From: Pararhodobacter sp.
Lineage (GTDB): Bacteria; Pseudomonadota; Alphaproteobacteria; Rhodobacterales; Rhodobacteraceae
Direction: 5' to 3'
Assembly: GCF_034676545.1 (NCBI RefSeq)
Contig: NZ_JAUCBZ010000015.1
Location: forward strand, 2,015,001-2,079,000
DNA length: 64,000 nucleotides
The notes below the pieces were generated by a model. The model did no database searches. It worked only from the letters and a program-made list of their open reading frames with translations, and was not told where the DNA came from. Within the stretch, counting starts at the first letter, position 1. Every line of letters starts with the position of its first letter. The position numbers and the translations under genes were made by a program. This document shows, in pieces, positions 39,581 through 48,914 of this stretch.

Positions 39581-41248
39581 ATGTCCTTGAAAACACACGA
39601 TGTGTCAACTGTCCCACCCGTGGGACAGCGCGAACGCCTCTATCTGTACGACACCACGCTGCGCGACGGACAGCAGACGCAAGGCGTGCAATTTTCGACC
39701 AAAGAAAAGATCATCATCGCCAAGGCTCTCGATGATCTGGGCGTCGATTATATCGAGGGCGGCTGGCCCGGCGCGAACCCCACCGACTCTGAGTTTTTCG
39801 AGCAACGCCCCCAAACCCGCGCGACCCTGACCGCCTTCGGCATGACCAAACGAGCGGGTCGCTCCGCCTCGAATGACGAGGTGTTGGCAGGGGTGATGAA
39901 CGCGAAAACCCCGGCTGTTTGTCTGGTCGGCAAGACCCATGATTTCCACGTCGCAACCGCGCTGGGGATCACCGAAGCCGAGAACCTCGAAAACATCGCC
40001 AACTCGGTTGCCCATATGGTCGCCCAAGGCCGCGAGGCGCTGTTTGACGCCGAGCATTTCTTTGACGGGTTCCGCGCGAACCCCGGATATGCGCTGGCCT
40101 GTCTGAACGCCGCGCTGAACGCCGGGGCGCGCTGGATCGTCTTGTGCGACACCAACGGCGGCACCCTGCCCAGCGTTGTCGGGCAGATCGTTGCGCAGGT
40201 GATCGCGTCGGGCATTCCCGGTGATCATTTGGGCATCCATTGCCATGACGACACCGGAAACGCGGTGGCCTGTTCCCTGGCCGCCGTGGATGCCGGCGCG
40301 CGTCAGATTCAAGGGACGTTGAACGGGTTGGGCGAGCGCTGCGGCAATGCCAGTCTGACGACATTGATCCCGACCTTGCTGCTCAAGGACCCTTACGCGC
40401 GCCGCTATGAAATCGGCGTCAGCCCGCAGGCCCTGACCGGATTGCTGCGTCTGTCGCGTCAATTGGACGATATCTTGAACCGGGTTCCGACCCGCGCGGC
40501 GCCATATGTGGGCGCCAGTGCCTTTGCCCACAAGGCGGGGCTTCATGCCAGCGCGATCCTGAAAGATCCCAGCACCTATGAGCATATCGACCCGGCGCTG
40601 GTGGGCAATGCGCGGGTCATCCCGATGTCGAACCAGGCCGGGCAATCGAATTTGCGCGCACGTCTGGCCGCGGCGGGGCTGGAGGTTGCGGCGGGTGATC
40701 CCCGGTTGGCGCGCATTCTGGATGTGGTCAAAGAGCGCGAGGATCAGGGCTATGCCTATGACGGCGCGCAGGCCTCGTTCGAGTTGCTGGCGCGGCGCGA
40801 ATTGGGCCAGATGCCCGAGTTCTTCGAGGTCAAACGCTACCGGGTCACCGTCGAGCGGCGCAAGAATCGCTATGATCAGATGGTCAGCATCTCGGAAGCG
40901 GTGGTGGTGGTGAAAATCGGCGGCACCAAGGTGTTGACGGTGTCCGAAAGCATGGACGGCTCGGGCACCGACCGCGGCCCGGTAAACGCGCTGGCCAAAG
41001 CCTTGGCGAAGGACCTTGGCCCCTATCAGGCCAGCATCGACGACATGCGGTTGGTGGATTTCAAGGTGCGCATCACGCAAGGCGGAACCGAAGCGGTGAC
41101 GCGGGTGATCATCGACAGCGAGGACGGGCAGGGCCGGCGTTGGTCAACGGTGGGAGTCAGTGCGAATCTCGTTGACGCATCGTTCAGCGCCTTGCTGGAT
41201 GCGATCCAATGGAAACTGATCCGTGATGGTCTGGAACCGGCAGGATAA
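39581..41248 (+). CDS. cimA: citramalate synthase
   Basis: This 555-residue enzyme condenses pyruvate and acetyl-CoA to (R)-citramalate, a route to isoleucine. The N-terminal TIM barrel carries YLYDTTLRDGQQTQGVQFS and the metal-binding HCHDDTGNAVA, and the middle holds FAHKAGLHASAILKD. The C-terminal LeuA-type regulatory domain (from about residue 420, VVVVKIGGTKVLTVSESMDG) is present. The length and the Q-T-Q-G-V-Q motif fit the TIGR00977 citramalate synthase type, not 2-isopropylmalate or homocitrate synthase. Confidence 0.93.
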   Translation: MSLKTHDVSTVPPVGQRERLYLYDTTLRDGQQTQGVQFSTKEKIIIAKALDDLGVDYIEGGWPGANPTDSEFFEQRPQTRATLTAFGMTKRAGRSASNDEVLAGVMNAKTPAVCLVGKTHDFHVATALGITEAENLENIANSVAHMVAQGREALFDAEHFFDGFRANPGYALACLNAALNAGARWIVLCDTNGGTLPSVVGQIVAQVIASGIPGDHLGIHCHDDTGNAVACSLAAVDAGARQIQGTLNGLGERCGNASLTTLIPTLLLKDPYARRYEIGVSPQALTGLLRLSRQLDDILNRVPTRAAPYVGASAFAHKAGLHASAILKDPSTYEHIDPALVGNARVIPMSNQAGQSNLRARLAAAGLEVAAGDPRLARILDVVKEREDQGYAYDGAQASFELLARRELGQMPEFFEVKRYRVTVERRKNRYDQMVSISEAVVVVKIGGTKVLTVSESMDGSGTDRGPVNALAKALAKDLGPYQASIDDMRLVDFKVRITQGGTEAVTRVIIDSEDGQGRRWSTVGVSANLVDASFSALLDAIQWKLIRDGLEPAG

Positions 41249-41323
41249 GCACGACAATACGCCGCACTGGACGATTGGCAATTTCCCGCTTAGGCTGAAT
41301 GCTACCGGTCAAGGGGATTTATT

Positions 41324-42013
41324 TTGTCGACATTGGCCACTTTGTTTTCAGGCTTGGATCGGCTGGGTCCAGGGAGCACCGAGAGCCTGCGATGGGCCTT
41401 GGGGATCGCCGATGTCGAACGTGGCGCACGGGTCCTGGATGCCGGGTGCGGCACCGGGGCCGATCTTGGGATACTCACGTCCCTGTTCTCGCATGAATAG
41501 GTCGTCGCGGTCGACCTTGAGCAGACCATGATTGCGCGTGTCAAAAGCCGATTTCCCAAGGTCGAGGCACATGTTGCCGATATGACAAACCCACCGGGTG
41601 GCCCGTTCGATCTGATCTGGGCCGCGGGCTCGATCTATTGTGCCGGGGTTATCAAAGCGTTGTCGGCGTGGCGTCAGCATTTGACGCCACATGGAGCCGT
41701 CGCGTTTTCAGACCTTCGGGCGCGCCAAGAGCATGTGCCCGATGCCGTGCGAGATTTCTGGGCCGGTGAAGGTGTAGAGCTTGGTTCTGCCGCGGCGCTC
41801 GAGGCCGATGTCAATGCGGCCGGCTATCAGGTACTTGGCGCGCGCTGGGTTGGCCCGGCCGGTTGGGCCTCGTATTACGGCCCGCTGGAAAGCGAATTGG
41901 ACAGTTTCGACCAAGACCCAAAGCTTGTTGCAAAGCTTCGCGCCGAAATTGCCCTGTGGCGGACCCACGGCGTCACCTATGGCTATCGGTTGATCGTTGC
42001 GAAACCGGTTTGA
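41324..42013 (+). pseudogene. class I SAM-dependent methyltransferase, interrupted by in-frame TAG
   Basis: Reading from TTG 41324 (AAGGGGA upstream) gives MSTLATLFSGLDRLGPGS, then the SAM-binding motif VLDAGCGTGADLG, up to SLFSHE. A TAG stop at 41498-41500 follows, and the same frame continues as VVAVDLEQTMIARV with the acidic motif II and the rest of the fold (FDLIWAAGSIYC; HGAVAFSDL) to 42013. The downstream part alone lacks motif I and cannot bind SAM. A single nonsense change explains everything. The C-terminal SYYGPLESELDSFDQDP resembles ubiquinone-type methyltransferase tails. No other damage is seen, so the inactivation would be recent, or a base-call error. Confidence 0.75.
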
Positions 42014-42305
42014 ACCGATGGAAATTCCGGATTGGCGCGGCGCGATCTGGCAGCGCTGCGAGGTGGGCCGGGTCGCTTTTGCGCGGGCCTTGTGCGGGCG
42101 TGTTTGGCCCTTGGCCTGATCGCTGGCGAGGGGGTGCGGGTGCGGGTCTGGATTTTGCTGTGCGGACGTGTGGGGATGCCGACAACGCTGCGCAAGCGGA
42201 CCCGCGACCTTTGACCACCCGGAACGCGAAGTCGGATCGCAGAATTTGCGGCCATGCCCCAAGCGCGCTCTGGTCCGGCGCGCCGTGGCGGGCTATGTCG
42301 CCTGC

Positions 42306-43079
42306 ATGACAGATTCGAACGCCCTTGCTGCCTGTGCTGCCCATGTTGAACGGGGCGATCCTGACCGTTTTCTGGCGGTGATGGCCGCGCCGCCGGAACG
42401 CCGTGGCGGGCTGTTCGCGCTTTATGCCTTCAATCTCGAGGTGGCGCGCGCGCCTTGGGTCACGAAAGAGGCGATGCTGGCGCAGATGCGGTTGCAATTC
42501 TGGCGCGATGTGCTGCGCGGCGAGGCCCCGCCGGTCCATGAAATTGCGCCGCCGCTGATGGATCTGGTCGCCGAGAAACGGCTGGACATTGATGTGCTGT
42601 TGCGGGTGATCGACGCACGCGAGGTTGAAATCGGCACCAAAGCGCCCTTTGCGGATGCCGCCGGATTGTGGCGCTATCTGGAGGATGGTGCCGGGGCGCT
42701 GCTGGCGCTTGCCGTGCAGGCCTTGGACGGCCCGGCGTCGCATCCTGACGTGATATCGCTGGGCACGGCGCAGGGCCTGGCGAATTACCTGATGGCCATC
42801 CCGGCGCTGGAACAGGCGGGCCGTCTGCCCTTGCCCGACGGCCGACCCGAGGCCATTGCGGCACTGGCCAAACAGGGGCTGGACCGGCTGAACGCCGCGC
42901 AACCCGGGTTGCGCCGGGTGCCGAAATCGGCGCGCCCCGCCTTGTTGGCCGCGTGGCGCAGCAAGGCCATTCTGACCCAAGCCATGACAGAGCCTGCGCG
43001 GGTCTCGCAGGGGGCGTTGGGGCAATCCGAATTTGCGCGCCGCGGCAGTTTGCTGTGGCGGGCGTCGGTTGGGTTCTGA
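42306..43079 (+). CDS. squalene/phytoene synthase-like protein (NDUFAF6 type)
   Basis: This 257-residue protein belongs to the trans-isoprenyl synthase fold but lacks the paired DxxxD motifs: the first helix pair reads RRGGLFALYAFNLEVARAPWVT and the second, DAAGLWRYLEDGAGALLALAV, has no acidic cluster. MRLQFWRDVL is typical of the NDUFAF6 (complex I assembly factor) branch found in alphaproteobacteria. It is likely non-enzymatic and related to complex I assembly. The 290 bases upstream hold no other recognisable gene. Confidence 0.8.
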   Translation: MTDSNALAACAAHVERGDPDRFLAVMAAPPERRGGLFALYAFNLEVARAPWVTKEAMLAQMRLQFWRDVLRGEAPPVHEIAPPLMDLVAEKRLDIDVLLRVIDAREVEIGTKAPFADAAGLWRYLEDGAGALLALAVQALDGPASHPDVISLGTAQGLANYLMAIPALEQAGRLPLPDGRPEAIAALAKQGLDRLNAAQPGLRRVPKSARPALLAAWRSKAILTQAMTEPARVSQGALGQSEFARRGSLLWRASVGF

Positions 43080-43211
43080 CGCACTTTAGCGCTGGGCCGG
43101 ATCCCTGCCACCACGCACCGCTTGCCAGATCGGCACGGCGCGGGCTAGGGTCGTCGCGAAAAACGGGCAGTGCGGTTCGCGCGTCCTGACCCGCCCGAGA
43201 CCGGAGCCTCT

Positions 43212-44411
43212 ATGCAAGACCCCCCCAGACCCTTTGCGCGATGGCTGAGGGTTGCGACCGGTTTGCTGGTTATCGTCTTTTTTGCCGGAATCCTGCAATA
43301 TTCCCTTTTGTTGCCGCAGGTTGGCGCGCGGGGGGTGCTGGTCGATTTCGACGCGTTCTATATCGTCGGGCAATTGTTCCACGAAGGCCGCGTTGCGCAG
43401 GCGTATAGCGCGGCGGTGATGGCGGAAATTCAACACGCGCTGGTTGGCCATGATGGCTTCATGCCCTGGACTTATCCGCCGCAATTCGACCTGATCGCGC
43501 TGACCCTGCCGATGCTGCCGCGCGGCGTGGCCTATGGCCTGTTCACCGGCTTGAGTTTGGCGGCCTATCTGTTTGTGCTGGCGCGTCTTGCGGGCGAGCG
43601 CTTGTTTTGGGTTCTGCTGGCGCTGGTCCCGCCGATTTATGTGACCGTGACAATTGGCCAGAACGCCTTTCTGACCGGGGCGTTGATGGGCTGGTTTTGC
43701 CTTGCCAGCCTGCGTGGTCGAACGGTCGCGGGTTGGCCCCTGGGGCTGCTGGTGATCAAGCCGCACCTGGGGATTGGCTTGGGCGTGCAGGCGCTGGCTG
43801 CGGCGCGTTGGCGGGTGCTGGCGCTTGCGATGGCGATTGTGCTGGCCTCGTCCGCGCTGGCAACAGGGGTTCTGGGGGCGGACATCTGGGGGGCGTTTGT
43901 GGGCGGCGCGCGTCAGGCGGGTGAGGCCCTGCGCACCGAGTTCTACCCCTTGTTCCGCATGACCTCGATCTATGCTGCGCTGCATTCCTTGGGGGCGTCG
44001 CCCGCGGTGGCGCTGTGGGTTCAAACCGGGGTTGGCGTCGCCGCTTGTCTGGCGATTGTGCTGGCGGTCCGGCGCGGCGTCCGGACCGCGCAGACCCTGG
44101 CGATGGCGTGTTTCACCTCGGCGCTCGTGAGCCCGTATCTGTATGATTATGACATGGTGGTGACGGGCATCGGGCTGGCGCTGGTGGCCGCCGATATCGC
44201 CGCGCGTAGCACGCGGCTGGAACAGGTCTTGCTGCTGGCGCTCCTTTGGGTGGCGGGTGGCTGGGGGATGATTCATGCGCTGGCCGGTGCCGGGTTGGAA
44301 TGGGCCGACCGTGCCGCCACGGCCCGCGAAACCCTGTCTTACGGGGCCTTTGCCTATTTTCTGGTGTTGCTGCTGCTGTGGCGAATCCTGCGCCGCCCGG
44401 TGCAGGCTTAA
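43212..44411 (+). CDS. glycosyltransferase family 87 (DUF2029) membrane protein
   Basis: This 399-residue polytopic protein has about nine hydrophobic helices. The first periplasmic loop carries DFDAFYIVGQLFHEG and the W-T-Y-P-P motif (MPWTYPPQFDLIAL), typical of GT87 polyprenol-phosphate-mannose-dependent transferases; the LLVIKPHLGIGLGVQAL segment is also conserved. The start at MQDPPRPF precedes the first helix. It would add a sugar, probably mannose, to an envelope acceptor; the acceptor is unknown. Confidence 0.82.
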   Translation: MQDPPRPFARWLRVATGLLVIVFFAGILQYSLLLPQVGARGVLVDFDAFYIVGQLFHEGRVAQAYSAAVMAEIQHALVGHDGFMPWTYPPQFDLIALTLPMLPRGVAYGLFTGLSLAAYLFVLARLAGERLFWVLLALVPPIYVTVTIGQNAFLTGALMGWFCLASLRGRTVAGWPLGLLVIKPHLGIGLGVQALAAARWRVLALAMAIVLASSALATGVLGADIWGAFVGGARQAGEALRTEFYPLFRMTSIYAALHSLGASPAVALWVQTGVGVAACLAIVLAVRRGVRTAQTLAMACFTSALVSPYLYDYDMVVTGIGLALVAADIAARSTRLEQVLLLALLWVAGGWGMIHALAGAGLEWADRAATARETLSYGAFAYFLVLLLLWRILRRPVQA

Positions 44412-44450
44412 TCGGCTCGACAGCCGAACAATTCTGGGCAACATTGCATC

Positions 44451-45209
44451 ATGCATCCCCATCTTGATCACCCCAGCCCGATCGCGGTTGCCCATCGCGG
44501 CGGTTCTTTGGAAAACGAAGAGAACACGCTGCCCGCTTTCGCGCATGCGGTGGCGTTGGGGTATCGGCATGTGGAGACCGATGTTCACCTGACGGCGGAC
44601 GGCGAAATCGTCATTCACCACGATCCGACGTTGCAGCGCATGATGGGCGACCCGCGCGCCATTGCCGCGCTGACGTGGCCACAGATCAGACCGCTGCGCA
44701 CGCCAAAGGGGGCCGGGGTCACGCGGCTGGCGGATCTGCTGGAGGAATTTCCCGGCCTGCATGTCAACATAGAGGCCAAATCCGATCAGGTCGTTGCTCC
44801 GCTGGCGCAGCTTTTGCGGCGGATGGATGTTTTGCACCGCGTGGGGGCAGGCAGCTTTGCACCAAACCGGACGCGCCGATTGCGCGCGGAACTGGGCGCC
44901 GCGCTGTGCTGGTCGCCCGCCCGGCTGGAGGTGTTCGCCATGTGGCTCAGGGCCTGGGGTCTGCCGCTCCGGTTGGGCGAATACCCCATGGTGCAGGTGC
45001 CGCCGCGGTTTCATGGCCTGGCGGTGGTGACGCCGCGGTTCATACGGCTTGCGCAGCGTCATGGCATTCAGGTTCAGGTCTGGACCGTGGACGACCCGGC
45101 GCAGATGACGCATTTGCTGGATATGGGTGTGAACGCGCTGATGACAGACCGCCCGACGGTGCTCAAACAGGTGCTGATCGAACGCGGGCAATGGAGGGAC
45201 GGCGTATGA
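44451..45209 (+). CDS. glycerophosphodiester phosphodiesterase
   Basis: This 252-residue GDPD has the full active site: AHRGGSLENEENTLPAF at the N-terminus, the metal ligands in HVETDVHLTADGEIVIHHD, and HVNIEAKSD. The C-terminal VWTVDDPAQMTHLLDMGVNALMTDRP is also standard. There is no signal peptide, so it acts in the cytosol on glycerophosphodiesters. Its stop overlaps the CoA-transferase start by 4 bases. Confidence 0.93.
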   Translation: MHPHLDHPSPIAVAHRGGSLENEENTLPAFAHAVALGYRHVETDVHLTADGEIVIHHDPTLQRMMGDPRAIAALTWPQIRPLRTPKGAGVTRLADLLEEFPGLHVNIEAKSDQVVAPLAQLLRRMDVLHRVGAGSFAPNRTRRLRAELGAALCWSPARLEVFAMWLRAWGLPLRLGEYPMVQVPPRFHGLAVVTPRFIRLAQRHGIQVQVWTVDDPAQMTHLLDMGVNALMTDRPTVLKQVLIERGQWRDGV

Positions 45210-46303
45210 CGAAGGCAATGCTCACGGGCGTTCGGGTCGTGGAGATCGAAGGGCTGGGGCCGGGGCCGTTTGCGGCGATGATGCTGGCCGATCTGGGGGC
45301 CGAGGTGATCTGCGTGCAGCGCCGCAGCGGGCCGCCCTTGCCCGGTCTGCCCAAGCGCAATCTGCTGGATCGCGGCAAGAAAACCATCGTGCTGGATCTG
45401 AAATCCGCCGAGGACCGGCCCGTTCTCGAAGCCCTGATCCGCAGCGCCGACGCGTTGATCGAGGGGTTCCGCCCCGGCGTGATGGAGCGGCTGGCGCTGG
45501 GCCCAAAGGACTGCCAAGCCCTGAACCCGCGTCTGGTCTACGGTCGCATGACCGGTTGGGGGCAGGAGGGCCCGCGCGCGCAAGAGGCCGGGCATGATCT
45601 GAACTATGTGGCGCTCTCGGGTGCGCTTTGGTATGCCTCACCGCCCGGTCAACCACCAATCACGCCGCCAACGCTGGTGGGCGATATCGGCGGCGGCGCG
45701 CTCTATCTGGTGGCGGGACTCCTGGCGGGTCTGATCAATGTCGGGCGCACGGGTACGGGCGCTGTGGTGGACGCGGCGATTGTCGACGGTTCGGCGCATA
45801 TGATGGCGCTGTTGATGGCGCTTCAGGCGGGCGGGCTGTTTCAGACCCCGCGCGGTGCCTCGATTCTGGACGGGCCGCATTGGTCGCGTACTTATCTTTG
45901 CGCGGATGGTGGCCATATCTCGGTGCAATGCCTGGAGCCGAAATTCTACGCGGCGTTCTTGCAGATCCTCGCGCTGGGCGATGATCCCGAGTTTGCCCGC
46001 CAGAATGATCCGGCCGCCTGGCCCAAGGCCACGGCGCGCCTGACGGCGATTTTCGCGGCGCGCCCCCGGGATCACTGGACCGCTGTTTTTGCCGGGTCCG
46101 ATGCTTGTGTCGCCCCGGTCCTGTCGCCCACCGAGGCCGCCGCCGACCCGCATCTGGTGGCGCGCCAGACCTGGGCGACCCGCGACGCCATGCTGCAACC
46201 GCGCGCCGCGCCGCGGTTTGACGGGCAGGTCACAGAGCCTGGTCCAGCGCCCTTGCGCGACCAGCACCGCGTTGAAATCCTTGCATCATTGGGCCTGTCA
46301 TGA
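45206..46303 (+). CDS. CaiB/BaiF family CoA transferase (alpha-methylacyl-CoA racemase-like)
   Basis: This 365-residue class III CoA transferase shows LTGVRVVEIEGLGPGPFAAMMLADLGAEVI at the start, RGKKTIVLDLKS, the ADALIEGFRPGVMERL helix, and the catalytic Asp in GHDLNYVALSGAL. The GP-x-P-F-A-A-M sequence and the length fit 2-methylacyl-CoA racemases better than formyl-CoA transferase. It is translationally coupled on both sides. How it relates to the GDPD and the FAD enzyme is not clear. Confidence 0.9.
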   Translation: MTKAMLTGVRVVEIEGLGPGPFAAMMLADLGAEVICVQRRSGPPLPGLPKRNLLDRGKKTIVLDLKSAEDRPVLEALIRSADALIEGFRPGVMERLALGPKDCQALNPRLVYGRMTGWGQEGPRAQEAGHDLNYVALSGALWYASPPGQPPITPPTLVGDIGGGALYLVAGLLAGLINVGRTGTGAVVDAAIVDGSAHMMALLMALQAGGLFQTPRGASILDGPHWSRTYLCADGGHISVQCLEPKFYAAFLQILALGDDPEFARQNDPAAWPKATARLTAIFAARPRDHWTAVFAGSDACVAPVLSPTEAAADPHLVARQTWATRDAMLQPRAAPRFDGQVTEPGPAPLRDQHRVEILASLGLS

Positions 46304-47685
46304 AGGCCGGACCCCGCCTTGGGGAGGTCTCGTTCTGGTATGCCGATATCGGCCTGCCCACAACGCGGCGCGCGCCACTGCCGGGCGACAGGGCCGCCGA
46401 TGTGGTGATCATCGGCGCGGGCTATACCGGGCTATGGGCGGCCTATTATCTCAAACAGGCGGACCCGTCCTTGTCGGTGGTGGTGCTGGAAAAGGAGTTT
46501 GCCGGGTTCGGGGCCTCGGGCCGCAATGGTGGCTGGCTGTCGGGCGGCTTTGCCTGGAACCACGAGCGCTATGCCCGAACCGCTGGCGCTGACGCGGTGC
46601 GCCGCATGGTGCGCGCCATGATGGGCACCGTCGATGAAGTGATCCATGTTGCCGAAACCGAGGGCATCGACGCCGATATTCGCCGCTGCGACGAATTGAT
46701 GGTCGCCACCAACCCCGCACAAGCCGAGCGCCTGTTGGCCGAGGTCGCGCATCGCGCAAGTTGGGGGGAGGGCGAGCGGATCCACGCCATCGACGCCGAG
46801 GACGCCCGCGCGCGGATCCAGATTCCCGGCACGTTATGCGGGATGGTCGTGTCCGGTGTGGCGCGCATCCAGCCCGCGAAACTGGTGCGCGGCTTGGCGG
46901 CGGTGGTTGAGCGCCTGGGGGTTGTCATCCATGAGGATACCGAGGTCACCGCCATTGCGCCGGGGCAGGTGGCAACCCCGTCGGGCCATGTGCGCGCGCC
47001 GATCATCCTGCGCTGCACCGAAGGGTTTACCGCAACGCTGCCGGGGCATCGCCGCACATGGCTGCCGCTGAACTCGGCACAGATCGCGACCGAGCCTTTG
47101 CCACCGCAAATCTGGGCGCAGATCGGCTGGAACGGGCATGAAATCCTGGGCGATTTTGATCACACCTATTGCTATTGCCAACGCACGCGCGACGGGCGCA
47201 TCACGGTGGGTGCGCGCGGCGTTCCGTATCAGTTCGGCTCACGGCTTGACGATAACGGACGTCCGGACCCGGAAACCGTGCGCCGTCTGATCGCGATCCT
47301 GCACCGGCATTTCCCGGCGGCCCGGCACGCCCGGATTGATCATGCGTGGTGCGGCGTGCTGGCGGTGCCGCGCGATTGGTGCGCGACCGTGGGCCTCGAT
47401 GCCAAAACGGGGATCGGCTGGGCCGGGGGCTATGTGGGGGTCGGCGTCTCCACCGCAAATCTGGCGGGGCGCACGCTGGCGGATCTGGCGCTGCGCCGCG
47501 AGACCGGGTTGACCGGTTTGCCCTGGGTCAACCACCGGGTGCGCCCGTGGGAGCCCGAACCGCTGCGCTGGCTGGGGGTGCGGGGCATGTACGGGCTTTA
47601 TGGCGCGGCCGATCGCCACGAGGCCAGGGGCGGGGGGCGGTCGCGTCTGGCGCAGGTCGGGAACTGGCTGACCGGGCGCGGTTGA
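46300..47685 (+). CDS. FAD-dependent oxidoreductase (DAO family)
   Basis: This 461-residue flavoenzyme begins with a short lead (SFWYADIGLPTTRRAPL) then the Rossmann motif DVVIIGAGYTGLWAAYYL and FGASGRNGGWLSGG, typical of DadA/PuuB-like amine oxidases. The C-terminal GIGWAGGYVGVGVSTANLAGRTLADLAL is the second FAD-binding region. The SFWYxD-x-G-P lead and GRNGGW suggest gamma-glutamylputrescine or related amine oxidation, but the substrate is unproven. Its ATG overlaps the previous stop. Confidence 0.88.
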   Translation: MKAGPRLGEVSFWYADIGLPTTRRAPLPGDRAADVVIIGAGYTGLWAAYYLKQADPSLSVVVLEKEFAGFGASGRNGGWLSGGFAWNHERYARTAGADAVRRMVRAMMGTVDEVIHVAETEGIDADIRRCDELMVATNPAQAERLLAEVAHRASWGEGERIHAIDAEDARARIQIPGTLCGMVVSGVARIQPAKLVRGLAAVVERLGVVIHEDTEVTAIAPGQVATPSGHVRAPIILRCTEGFTATLPGHRRTWLPLNSAQIATEPLPPQIWAQIGWNGHEILGDFDHTYCYCQRTRDGRITVGARGVPYQFGSRLDDNGRPDPETVRRLIAILHRHFPAARHARIDHAWCGVLAVPRDWCATVGLDAKTGIGWAGGYVGVGVSTANLAGRTLADLALRRETGLTGLPWVNHRVRPWEPEPLRWLGVRGMYGLYGAADRHEARGGGRSRLAQVGNWLTGRG

Positions 47686-47691
47686 GCGCCG

Positions 47692-48702
47692 CTATCGCCA
47701 ATGCACCATGGGCAGACCCGCGACCGGGCTTTTGAAGGCGGGAATGCGGTTGCCGCGCAAAGAGCCAATGTAAACCGTGCGCAAATCCGGCCCGCCAAAG
47801 GTCACCGACGCAAACCACGGCGCGATGGTGCCGCCACAGGCCAGCATGTGATTGGGCGTCACGGCATCGCGGGCGAACGCCTCATACAGTGCCGCCGAGG
47901 GGGCGGGGTTGTCGTCGTCGAGGATCACCCGGAACTCCCCCTCGGGCGTGATGGCGAAAATCCGGTCTGACATCACCTGCGTGCCCCACAGGTTGCCGTA
48001 GGCGTCAAAGGCGATCCCGTCGATGAAGCCGCCGGTATCCGCCGGGCCAAACCCCTCGCGCGCCAAAACCTGCGCCTCGTCGCCGATCCGCAGCCTTGTG
48101 ATGCAGCGCCCGGTGGTCTCTACGACATAGAGCCAGTCCTCGGCAGCATCGAAGCGGATTTCATTGGTGAAGCGGAAGCCATCGGCCACAATCCGCGCGC
48201 CGTTGTCATCCAGCACCGCGACGTAGCCATCGTGATACGCAGGGCTGATGGCCGCCATCCAGTTGACGATCCGGGTTGAGATGGTCAGCCAGATGCGACC
48301 CTTGCTGTCGCGCAGCACGAAATTCACCTTGCCGATTGGCGTGCCGTCGATGGTGTCCAGCACCACGGTGGTGCGCCCGTCGCGGGTCATGCGTTCCAGC
48401 CGGTCGGTGCCGAAATTCGAGATCAGCAGCGAGCCATCCACATCAAAGGCCAGACCGTTCGGCAGCGTGCCTTGGGTGAAGCGGTCGGCCGCGTCCTTGG
48501 TTGCGCCGAACCGCGTGTCGAGGGCCTGGGCGATCAGCGCTTGTGTGCCGTCCGGCCGGATATGCACCACGCCGCCGCGTGCATCCGCCGCCCACAGGCT
48601 GCCGTCGGGTTCCGCGAGGATGCACTCGGGGCGCTGCAAATCCGCACCGACATACCACAGATCGTCTTTGGTGACGCTGAAGCCATCAAGGGGGTTGGGC
48701 AT
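47692..48702 (-). CDS. SMP-30/gluconolactonase/LRE family protein
   Basis: This 336-residue beta-propeller hydrolase has GRCITRLRIGDEAQVLAREGFGPADTGG, where the FIDGIAFDAYGNLWGT strand carries the metal-binding Asp, plus an early LQRPECILAEPDGSLW Glu ligand and LTISTRIVNWM. These are the usual lactonase signatures. There is no signal peptide. It is convergent with the FAD oxidoreductase and may open a lactone produced in the pathway served by the neighbouring TRAP transporter. Confidence 0.88.
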   Translation of the reverse strand: MPNPLDGFSVTKDDLWYVGADLQRPECILAEPDGSLWAADARGGVVHIRPDGTQALIAQALDTRFGATKDAADRFTQGTLPNGLAFDVDGSLLISNFGTDRLERMTRDGRTTVVLDTIDGTPIGKVNFVLRDSKGRIWLTISTRIVNWMAAISPAYHDGYVAVLDDNGARIVADGFRFTNEIRFDAAEDWLYVVETTGRCITRLRIGDEAQVLAREGFGPADTGGFIDGIAFDAYGNLWGTQVMSDRIFAITPEGEFRVILDDDNPAPSAALYEAFARDAVTPNHMLACGGTIAPWFASVTFGGPDLRTVYIGSLRGNRIPAFKSPVAGLPMVHWR

Positions 48703-48914
48703 GGGCGGCTCCTGTCAATCTGTGTGCTGGTCTGTCTGGGGTGGCGCGGCGCTCTGGTGATCGCGGACATCCGCCCTTTGGCCCGAAATTGTGTGCTGTT
48801 GCGCGCCGTCCGCCCCGCGACAAGCAGCGCCAGCGGCGGTGGGGCGGCCGGGGTGAGGGCCCTCCTCCGTGGCCTTCTGCCCGGTGCGAACGGGTTGAAC
48901 GAGGGCTTTGTCCA

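Noticed and set aside
41498..41500. TAG as a pyrrolysine or selenium-type recoding site
   Set aside because: No accessory genes or structure nearby, and the codon is not at a catalytic position; a nonsense mutation or base-call error is simpler.
42014..42305. Possible small gene or tRNA between the broken methyltransferase and the NDUFAF6-like gene
   Set aside because: No cloverleaf, ribosome site or protein motif could be found on either strand.
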